Assembly (NCBI GenBank): GCA_964630765.1
Contig: CAZVXE010000035.1
Location: 1-15,955 of the forward strand
Length of the DNA: 15,955 nt
Reading direction: 5' to 3'
Source: Methanofastidiosum sp964630765
GTDB lineage: Archaea > Methanobacteriota_B > Thermococci > Methanofastidiosales > Methanofastidiosaceae
A program made the position numbers and the translations under genes. Of this stretch, positions 6,256-12,212 are shown in pieces (the first letter of the stretch is position 1; every line of letters begins with the position of its first letter). The notes under the pieces are model-generated. The model was given only the letters and a program-made list of their open reading frames with translations, did not search any database and was not told the origin of the DNA.

Positions 6256-7433
6256 TGGTAAAGAAGATAATGACTGGCGACATAGCAGCTGCTTGGGGGG
6301 CAAGGCTTTCTAGGGCAGAAGTAATAGCTGCCTACCCTATAACACCCCAGACAATTATCGTTGAGAAACTTGCACAGTTTGTTTCAGACGGGGAACTCAA
6401 AGCTGAATATCTTCACGTGGAATCAGAACATTCTGCAATGGCCGCATGTATCGCAGCTTCTCAGACAGGAGCCAGAACATTTACGGCCACATCGTCTCAA
6501 GGATTAGTATTAATGCATGAACTCCTTCATTGGGCTTCTGGAGCAAGAACTCCCGTAGTCATGGCAAATGTAAATAGAGCTTTGGCCCCACCTTGGAATG
6601 TATGGGTTGAACATACAGATATGATGTCTCAAAGGGATACTGGATGGATACAATTTTATGCTGAAAGTAATCAAGAAGTACTAGATACCATAATAATGTC
6701 CTACAAATTATGCGAGGACAAAGAAATCCAGTTACCAGCCATGATAGGATTAGATGCTTTTTATTTATCTCATACATCAGAAATTGTTGACATCCCTGAT
6801 CAAGATTCAGTTGATAAGTTTCTTCCACAATACGATCCTATGTATCCGCTCGATATAGAGAATCCACTAAGCATTGGATCTCTTTCAATGCCTCATCAGT
6901 GGTACTCTGAATTCAGGTACAAAATACAAGAGGCCATGAACAGAGTAATACCAAAATTGAATCAAATTGAAGAAGAGTTCTATAAAGAATTTGGGAGAAA
7001 ATATACTGGCCCCTTGGAACTTTATAATACTGATGACGCAGAAGTTGTCCTGATTGTTTCAGGTGCGGCTGCTGGAACTGTTAAAGAAACTGTAGATATA
7101 TTCAGAAAAGAAGGATTAAAAGTTGGGCTTATTAGATTGAGAATGTTTAGGCCATTTCCTTCAGAGGAACTAAATAAAGCATTATCAAAAGCCCTTTTTG
7201 TAGGTGTAATTGATAGATCTTTCTCTTTCGGGCATGAAGGTGCAATTTTTTCTGAGTTGAAAGCGTCTCTTTATGGCGTCAAGCATTCACCCCCAATTAA
7301 AAATTTTATTCTTGGTATAGGCGGCAGAGATATCACTACAGATACCATTAGCAGAGTTTATAATAATTGTTTTAATTGTTTAAAGAATAATAAAATTGAC
7401 AATCCAGTTGAGTGGATTGATATTAGGGTGTAA
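6255..7433 (+). CDS. porA: Pyruvate:ferredoxin oxidoreductase, alpha subunit
   Basis: This alpha subunit (392 residues, full length) supplies the pyrimidine-side domain of the thiamine-diphosphate site and the substrate-binding loop. YPITPQT (27-33) is the classic N-terminal motif contacting pyruvate and cofactor. EHSAMAACIAASQTGARTF with Glu58, and the TSSQGL and MHELLHWASGARTPVVM segments, follow as in archaeal PorA. The C-terminal part (VVLIVSGAAAGTVKETVD, then RLRMFRPFP) is the transketolase-C-like domain. A strong GGGAGGGA ribosome site sits at 6242-6249 inside the end of porD. Pyruvate rather than another 2-oxoacid is favoured by similarity to PorA and the gene order, but is not proven. 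Confidence 0.95.
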   Translation: MVKKIMTGDIAAAWGARLSRAEVIAAYPITPQTIIVEKLAQFVSDGELKAEYLHVESEHSAMAACIAASQTGARTFTATSSQGLVLMHELLHWASGARTPVVMANVNRALAPPWNVWVEHTDMMSQRDTGWIQFYAESNQEVLDTIIMSYKLCEDKEIQLPAMIGLDAFYLSHTSEIVDIPDQDSVDKFLPQYDPMYPLDIENPLSIGSLSMPHQWYSEFRYKIQEAMNRVIPKLNQIEEEFYKEFGRKYTGPLELYNTDDAEVVLIVSGAAAGTVKETVDIFRKEGLKVGLIRLRMFRPFPSEELNKALSKALFVGVIDRSFSFGHEGAIFSELKASLYGVKHSPPIKNFILGIGGRDITTDTISRVYNNCFNCLKNNKIDNPVEWIDIRV

Positions 7434-7435
7434 TT

Positions 7436-8344
7436 ATGAAAAGAGCAGGTATACCTACTGAAGAATTTATTTATTCTGGTCACACGGCATGCCCTGGATG
7501 TGGAGCTATGCTAGTTGCTAGATATCTCCTAAAAGTTTTGGGAAAAAACACAATAATGAACATACCTGCTTGTTGCTTTGCGGCAATACCCGGAACTTTC
7601 CCTGATACCTGTTTAGGCATACCCTTATTATACAATGCTTTTGAAACAACTGCTGCTACAGCATCAGGTATTGAAGCGGCTTTGAAGATTAAAGGTAAAA
7701 AGGAAAAAATTACAGTTGTTGGCTTTGCAGGCGATGGAGGTACAGCAGATATAGGGATTCAGGCGCTTTCTGGCGCCATAGAAAGAGGTCATGAAATTAT
7801 GTATGTATGCTACGATAATGAAGCATACATGAATACTGGAATGCAAACCTCTAGCCTCACCCCACTGGGGGCTACAACTACTACAAATCCAGTTGGTAAG
7901 CATGGTGGAGGATGGAGAATTAGAAATAAAAAAAATATGATGGAAATCGTAGCAGCACACAACATTCCTTATGCAGCTACAGTTAATCCCTCTTATCCTC
8001 TGGATTTCATTAAGAAAATAGAAAAGGCAAAGAGCGTCAAAGGACCTTCATATATCCACGCTTATTCTGTTTGCCCAACTGGATGGAGATACCAACCAGA
8101 ACTTGGCTTAGAAATAGGGAGACTTGCAACAGAAACTGGAATATTTCCCTTATATGAATTTGAAAATGGCACCTACACCATAAATTATAAGAAAAAGACA
8201 AAGCAAGTCATTGAATACTACAAATTACAGGGAAGATTCAGACATTTGCCAGAAGATTTCGTTAAAGAGGTACAGACAGTTATAGATAAAGAATGGCAAA
8301 GACTCCAAGATAAAGAAGAATGCAGTCATAGGCAAAAATTATAG
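7436..8344 (+). CDS. porB: Pyruvate:ferredoxin oxidoreductase, beta subunit
   Basis: The beta subunit (302 residues) binds thiamine diphosphate and the proximal [4Fe-4S] cluster. The cofactor motif is GDGGTADIG (99-107) followed by DNEAYMNTG (127-135), the GDG...N pattern that coordinates magnesium and diphosphate. Cluster ligands are Cys19 and Cys22 (TACPGCGA), one of Cys46/Cys47 (IPACCFA) and Cys213 (SVCPTGW). GGTG at 7427-7430, inside the end of porA, serves as ribosome site; only two bases separate the genes. It is the last gene of the operon. With the other subunits the complex converts pyruvate and CoA to acetyl-CoA, CO2 and reduced ferredoxin, or the reverse for carbon fixation. Confidence 0.96.
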   Translation: MKRAGIPTEEFIYSGHTACPGCGAMLVARYLLKVLGKNTIMNIPACCFAAIPGTFPDTCLGIPLLYNAFETTAATASGIEAALKIKGKKEKITVVGFAGDGGTADIGIQALSGAIERGHEIMYVCYDNEAYMNTGMQTSSLTPLGATTTTNPVGKHGGGWRIRNKKNMMEIVAAHNIPYAATVNPSYPLDFIKKIEKAKSVKGPSYIHAYSVCPTGWRYQPELGLEIGRLATETGIFPLYEFENGTYTINYKKKTKQVIEYYKLQGRFRHLPEDFVKEVQTVIDKEWQRLQDKEECSHRQKL

Positions 8345-8385
8345 ATTATTAAAGCAAGATTTTTATAGAACATATGCTAACTATT

Positions 8386-8396
8386 GTATATTAAAA
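8386..8396 (+). promoter_or_regulatory. Possible TATA box of the four-helix membrane protein gene
   Basis: The element GTATATTAAAA is centred about 27 bases before the second in-frame ATG (8418), and no comparable element fits the first ATG (8406). It therefore favours 8418 as a leaderless start. Confidence 0.4.
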
Positions 8397-8417
8397 ATAA
8401 CTTAGATGTGCTTATTG

Positions 8418-9335
8418 ATGAGATTTCTACATATTAGGCCTTACTTGGTATCAATATTAATAACAATATTGTTCTTATTAAGTTGGGCACTATTCATACT
8501 TATCAAAACCAATATACCAATAAATTACCTTGATGGAGATTCTCAAGGCTATATGCTGACTGTGACAACTTTACTTTTCTCGTTTTTAGTAGGCCATTAC
8601 TTCAATTCACGTTATGGAAGATATATTATGATTAGAGACTATCATATTTCAAGACATTCAAAATGCATTTCACTTATAGATATATCCAATTCATTTACTA
8701 ATAGCGAAACTCTTATGAAAAAGGTATGTGAAAAACTTAGCGATATAGCCATTATCAAAGAGTTGTGCGGTTGGAGTGAAGGATATATTGAAGAGCCTTA
8801 CTATAGAAATCTATATTGCCTTTTAGAGGAAACGGAAATAATAAGTAATAAAGATTCAACAAACTACAAGATATTTTTTGATACAATAAATGAAATAAAT
8901 GAATTCTCAAGAAAACTAAACACTGTTGGCAGAGATAAATTCGGATATTTACGATGGCTTCTACTTGCCTCCCTGTCCTCAGTCATAATACTACTTACAC
9001 TTTCAGTTCCATCTTCTAATTTTATTAATTTGGCCCTCCTCATGTTATTCCCCCCAATTATCTTCTTAGTCATATATACAATTATAAGTTACCAAAATAT
9101 GGCGTTTCATATAGAAAGAACTTCAATGGAGATAAATCAGAAAATATTTGATGAAATTGGAAAGAAAAGATTCTATAGAAAAGATAGGCTAAGATTTGTT
9201 AGAGTTGATATCAGAAAAAACAAAGACCTTTACATAACAGAAGATGAACTTACTGGAAGAGACAGGGGTATCTATTTGGATTATGTCGATAAGAATTTTT
9301 ATGTCAATAGATCAAACAAAAAACAGCGCAACTAG
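8418..9335 (+). CDS. Four-helix membrane protein of unknown function, weakly bestrophin-like layout
   Basis: I do not recognise a family with confidence. From ATG 8418 the protein has 305 residues. Two hydrophobic helices lie near the start (YLVSILITILFLLSWALFIL, and TVTTLLFSFLVGHYF after a short loop). A hydrophilic segment of about 110 residues with four cysteines and many charges follows, then two more helices (LRWLLLASLSSVIILLTLSV and LALLMLFPPIIFLVIYTII) and a basic C-terminal tail of about 75 residues. This 2+2 helix arrangement with a cytosolic middle domain resembles DUF4239/bestrophin-like proteins, but no diagnostic motif is seen. An ATG at 8406 would add MCLL. It follows porB by about 70 bases and probably has its own promoter. 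Confidence 0.7.
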   Translation: MRFLHIRPYLVSILITILFLLSWALFILIKTNIPINYLDGDSQGYMLTVTTLLFSFLVGHYFNSRYGRYIMIRDYHISRHSKCISLIDISNSFTNSETLMKKVCEKLSDIAIIKELCGWSEGYIEEPYYRNLYCLLEETEIISNKDSTNYKIFFDTINEINEFSRKLNTVGRDKFGYLRWLLLASLSSVIILLTLSVPSSNFINLALLMLFPPIIFLVIYTIISYQNMAFHIERTSMEINQKIFDEIGKKRFYRKDRLRFVRVDIRKNKDLYITEDELTGRDRGIYLDYVDKNFYVNRSNKKQRN

Positions 9336-9350
9336 AATTATTATTATTTA

Positions 9351-9368
9351 ACTGGACGAACTTCCAGT
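9351..9368. other. Small hairpin between convergent genes
   Basis: ACTGGA (9351-9356) pairs with TCCAGT (9363-9368) around a six-base loop, 16 bases after the stop of the four-helix membrane protein gene. It may mark the end of that transcript. No T-run follows it, so a terminator role is only possible. The rest of the 169-base convergent spacer is AT-rich, with nothing else recognised. Confidence 0.3.
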
Positions 9369-9504
9369 AGAAATAAAGGGGTAATAGACATTATTATACT
9401 AGGATTATAAAGACATAACTCATTTGTATATATGAATAATAAATAATTATAATACTAATTTATCTACTAATAAATAAGCAATAATTAAAAATTATATTTA
9501 AATA

Positions 9505-11151
9505 TTAGCTTACGCACAAATCAATGAATCTAAATTTTTCGGAATCAAATAATCCCTTATCCCCAATCTTTATTTTTGGGATAACTAGTAATGCCATGAA
9601 AGATAAAGTCATGAAAGGTGCATGTAAAGTACATCCCAAAGACTTGGCAAAGTTAGTAACATGCCTGTAGCTATCTGCAACTTTAGAGTATTCTTCAAAT
9701 GTCATTATGCCAGCAACTGGGAGTTCTAAAAAGATTTTATTTTCTCCACAGACGCACCCAATGCCCCCTCTATTTTCGATGATCATGTTTACGGCGTTAC
9801 ATATATCTTCGTCAGAAACACCAACGACAACTATGTTATGAGAATCATGAGCTATGCTAGAAGCTATTGCCCCTTTCTTTAGGCCAAAATTTCTTATAAA
9901 TCCAATTGGGACTTCAGAATCAGTATAGCGATTCACAACGGCAATTTTTAATATGTCTCTTTCTACGTCAGATACTAAATTACCATTGACTATTTTTGGT
10001 TCAATAATTATGTCATTTGTAATAAGTTGACCGTCAATTGCTTCAATAACGTTTATAGTGCCTCTTTTATTGGATAAACTAAAATCGGATATCTTTTTCT
10101 TTTCTACTTTAAAGTTATTTATTGTTTCAAAACTCCTGTGTTCGATGTTTGTTTTACCTTTATGAGAAACGACATTTCCATTGATATAGGTTGTAAGGAT
10201 ATTCAATTCTTTTAGATTATCTACAATTAAGAAGTCGGCCGGATCACCTTCTTGAAGCAATCCAACATCAAGCCCATAATGCTTAACAGGATTTACAGAT
10301 GAAACATTTAATATTTTGAAAATATCAATACCGTAATTTATTGACCTTCTCACCATCTGATCAATGTGCCCTTTAATCAAATCATCCGGATGTTTATCAT
10401 CACTACAAAACATGCAGGATTCATAATGTGTATCGACAAGAGGAATTAATGCTTCAAAATTTTCTGCGGCAGAGCCTTCCCTGATCTGTATTTTCATTCC
10501 CTTTTCTATCTTCTCAAGCCCTTCGGCTCTACGAACGCACTCGTGATCTGTAGTAATCCCTTTGCCGATATATTTTTCCAGTGCTTCTCCGGATAATCCT
10601 GGAGCATGGCCATCAATTTTCCTAGAATATTTTTTTGCAACATTTATTTTTTCTATTAGTTCACTATCATTATTTATGACACCAAATGTATTCATTACCT
10701 CTCCTAAAAATTTAACATTGTCATTTCTAAATATCTCTTCAACTTCCTTAACCCCAAGACAAGCCCCACTTGTCTCAAAAGACGTTGCGGGAACGCAGGA
10801 GGATGCCCCAAAATAAAATTTCAGAGGAGAAAATTTAGAATTCTCAATCATGTACTCTATTCCTTTTATTCCTAAGACATTGGCTATTTCGTGAGGGTCT
10901 GAAACAGTCGCTACAGTTCCATGGATAACTGCAATTCTAGAAAACTCGTAAGGGATTAACATTGAACTTTCTATGTGTATGTGAGAATCGACAAATCCAG
11001 TTATAATGAAATTTGAATAAATATTATTGTCTCTTTGAATCTCTGAGATTTTGCCATTTGAAATAATTATTTTGCCCGTGTATATTTCACGATGAATTGG
11101 ATCTACAATATTTCCTGAAATAACATTCATATTTTTATCCATGAAAACCAT
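9505..11151 (-). CDS. ade: Adenine deaminase
   Basis: This enzyme of the amidohydrolase superfamily (548 residues, normal length) converts adenine to hypoxanthine and ammonia in purine salvage. The catalytic-barrel motifs are all present: HIHIESS (57-63) with the metal-binding HxH, DPHEIANV (85-92), SCVPAT (118-123), Glu151 in GEVMN, His182 in DGHAPGLSG, TDHECV (201-206) and CSDDKHPDDL (249-258). The C-terminal adenine-deaminase domain ends with APFMTLSFMALLVIPKIKI. The ATG at 11151 has a TATA-like TTTTATATA at 11171-11179 (minus), giving little or no leader. Met4 (11142) is an alternative start. It stands alone on this strand, divergent from the zinc-ribbon cluster and convergent with the gene ending at 9335. 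Confidence 0.96.
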   Translation of the reverse strand: MVFMDKNMNVISGNIVDPIHREIYTGKIIISNGKISEIQRDNNIYSNFIITGFVDSHIHIESSMLIPYEFSRIAVIHGTVATVSDPHEIANVLGIKGIEYMIENSKFSPLKFYFGASSCVPATSFETSGACLGVKEVEEIFRNDNVKFLGEVMNTFGVINNDSELIEKINVAKKYSRKIDGHAPGLSGEALEKYIGKGITTDHECVRRAEGLEKIEKGMKIQIREGSAAENFEALIPLVDTHYESCMFCSDDKHPDDLIKGHIDQMVRRSINYGIDIFKILNVSSVNPVKHYGLDVGLLQEGDPADFLIVDNLKELNILTTYINGNVVSHKGKTNIEHRSFETINNFKVEKKKISDFSLSNKRGTINVIEAIDGQLITNDIIIEPKIVNGNLVSDVERDILKIAVVNRYTDSEVPIGFIRNFGLKKGAIASSIAHDSHNIVVVGVSDEDICNAVNMIIENRGGIGCVCGENKIFLELPVAGIMTFEEYSKVADSYRHVTNFAKSLGCTLHAPFMTLSFMALLVIPKIKIGDKGLFDSEKFRFIDLCVS

Positions 11152-11170
11152 AATTCAAAAATCAAAATGA

Positions 11171-11179
11171 TATATAAAA
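11171..11179 (-). promoter_or_regulatory. TATA box of adenine deaminase gene
   Basis: TTTTATATA on the minus strand lies 20-28 bases before the ATG at 11151. The spacing is a few bases shorter than for other leaderless genes here, which leaves Met4 as a possible true start. Confidence 0.5.
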
Positions 11180-11268
11180 TTTTTGAATTAGTTTGAGATA
11201 TCTACAAAAATAGAGATATTATGGATATAGATTGTTATCTTGGTAAAGTAAGGCATAATCAAAATACA

Positions 11269-11276
11269 TATAAAAA
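11269..11276 (+). promoter_or_regulatory. TATA box of the zinc-ribbon gene (leaderless GTG start)
   Basis: TATAAAAA begins exactly 29 bases before the GTG at 11298, the same spacing as the other leaderless starts. It supports both the reality of this short gene and its GTG start. Confidence 0.5.
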
Positions 11277-11297
11277 CATAATCATTATTACGAATAG

Positions 11298-11456
11298 GTG
11301 ATTGATATTTGCAGTGTTGGTGGAAGTTTTGATGTGGATATGCCTGAAGGCCCCGAAGGCTATGTTTGTACCGAATGCGGTACACAGTATAAAGGAATTG
11401 GAAAAAATCCAAAATGCCCAAAATGCTCTTCAGACAAGGTTATAAAAATTGGATAA
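11298..11456 (+). CDS. Small zinc-ribbon protein (52 residues, GTG start)
   Basis: This short gene encodes a 52-residue protein with two CxxC knuckles, Cys24/Cys27 (YVCTECGTQY) and Cys40/Cys43 (NPKCPKCSS), a treble-clef or rubredoxin-like zinc ribbon. The final VIKIG fits the last strand of such ribbons. An in-frame TAG at 11295-11297 lies directly upstream, so GTG 11298 is the first possible start. The N-terminal MIDICSVGGSFDVDMPEGPEG is acidic and glycine-rich. Its last eight bases overlap the start of the next gene, so the two are almost certainly co-translated. Such ribbons bind nucleic acid or act as small subunits or adaptors of larger enzymes; the partner is unknown. It is easily missed because of its size and start codon. 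Confidence 0.75.
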   Translation: MIDICSVGGSFDVDMPEGPEGYVCTECGTQYKGIGKNPKCPKCSSDKVIKIG

Positions 11457-11934
11457 AAATTTATTTCTTCCTTTGGCTAATGAGGAGATATTATTTCTAT
11501 CTCATAATGATTACTTCTTAGGAATAGTAAAATCTAAAGGTAAATCCTTCTTATTGGAAACTGATAAGGAAGAGATAGTACTTGGAACTGGAAATGACGA
11601 TATCCTTGTTGTTTCATCTTTCGCAAGAGACAAAAAAATCAAGGCAATCGTGATCTCAGCATTATACTCCCTGCGAGAATTATCTTTTCCACTTATAGTC
11701 CTAAATAAGGGACATCCTGCTTCCAAGAGACTTAAATTGGTCTTTGGATGCGGAGATAAAATAATTCTAGATTCATGTATAGAGGCGGGCACTCATCCCG
11801 ATCAGCATCTTCTCTGCTCCACAGAAGATTTATCGGGACTTTGTGTATTATCAAAAAAAGAAGGTATTGAGATAGTTGATCCTCTTAAGAGAAAAATAGA
11901 AATAGAAAGAATGCCTTTTGAGTTAAGATTATAA
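11449..11934 (+). CDS. Unrecognised 161-residue Cys/His-rich protein (TTG start)
   Basis: I cannot name the family. The N-terminal half looks like a small beta-rich domain (EILFLSHNDYFLGIVKSKGK, then FLLETDKEEIVLGTG). The C-terminal half has NKGHPASKRLKLVFGCGDKI and then a cluster Cys110-x5-His116-x3-His120-x2-Cys123 (DSCIEAGTHPDQHLLC), with Cys101 and Cys132 nearby. This spacing could bind a metal or form an active site, but that is inference. The TTG at 11449 follows an in-frame TAA (11443-11445), so it is the earliest start; AGGT at 11437-11440 is a suitable ribosome site. It overlaps the zinc-ribbon gene by eight bases and is followed by the MoaD-like gene after 23 bases. Confidence 0.75.
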   Translation: MDKNLFLPLANEEILFLSHNDYFLGIVKSKGKSFLLETDKEEIVLGTGNDDILVVSSFARDKKIKAIVISALYSLRELSFPLIVLNKGHPASKRLKLVFGCGDKIILDSCIEAGTHPDQHLLCSTEDLSGLCVLSKKEGIEIVDPLKRKIEIERMPFELRL

Positions 11935-11936
11935 AA
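11929..11936 (+). promoter_or_regulatory. Probable TATA box of the MoaD-like gene
   Basis: TTATAAAA begins exactly 29 bases before the ATG at 11958 and overlaps the stop codon of the preceding gene. It suggests that moaD-tgtA can be transcribed separately as a leaderless unit. Confidence 0.5.
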
Positions 11937-11957
11937 TCACGGGGCATATTAAATAGT

Positions 11958-12212
11958 ATGAAGATTCTTTATTTTGGAGATTTAAAGGATATCACTTTGA
12001 AAAGAGAAGAAATTATTGAAGTTGAATCAATTAATATTGGCACACTAAAGAATCTTCTTTCAGAAAAATATCCCCTCTTGAAGGAATCTTTTTTAAAGGA
12101 TGAGATAAGGATTATAGTAAATGGAAAAGACTATTCTTTTACAGGTAGAGATGAAACTCTAGTTTCAAAAGGATTTGAGATAGCTCTTTTTTCTCCTGTA
12201 GGGGGCGGATAA
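11958..12212 (+). CDS. MoaD/ThiS-family ubiquitin-like protein
   Basis: This 84-residue beta-grasp protein starts MKILYFGDLKDIT, contains the DEIRIIVNGKDYSF strand-turn typical of MoaD and ends FSPVGGG. The terminal diglycine is the part that is adenylated and thiocarboxylated by an E1-like enzyme. Family members supply sulfur for molybdopterin (MoaD) or thiolated tRNA, or act as protein modifiers (archaeal SAMPs). No MoaE, MoeB or other cofactor gene is in the window, so I do not assign a role. Its stop codon abuts the tgtA ATG with no spacer, which argues for co-expression with a tRNA-modifying enzyme; a tRNA sulfur-carrier role is attractive but unproven. Confidence 0.85.
   Translation: MKILYFGDLKDITLKREEIIEVESINIGTLKNLLSEKYPLLKESFLKDEIRIIVNGKDYSFTGRDETLVSKGFEIALFSPVGGG

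Noticed and set aside
6022..6303. 93-codon minus-strand frame opposite porD and the start of porA
   Set aside because: It is a shadow of porD/porA with no ribosome site or motif; the ferredoxin reading on the plus strand is unambiguous.
7664..7960. 98-codon minus-strand frame opposite porB
   Set aside because: It is antisense to the conserved thiamine-diphosphate region of porB and carries no independent signal.
10562..10816. 84-codon open frame on the plus strand inside adenine deaminase
   Set aside because: It lies entirely antisense to a well-supported enzyme gene, has no ribosome site or recognisable motif, and is explained by codon bias on the other strand.
11188..11421. 77-codon open frame on the minus strand across the ade/zinc-ribbon spacer
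   Set aside because: It is antisense to the zinc-ribbon gene and crosses its promoter; the translation shows no domain, and the zinc-ribbon reading is much better supported.
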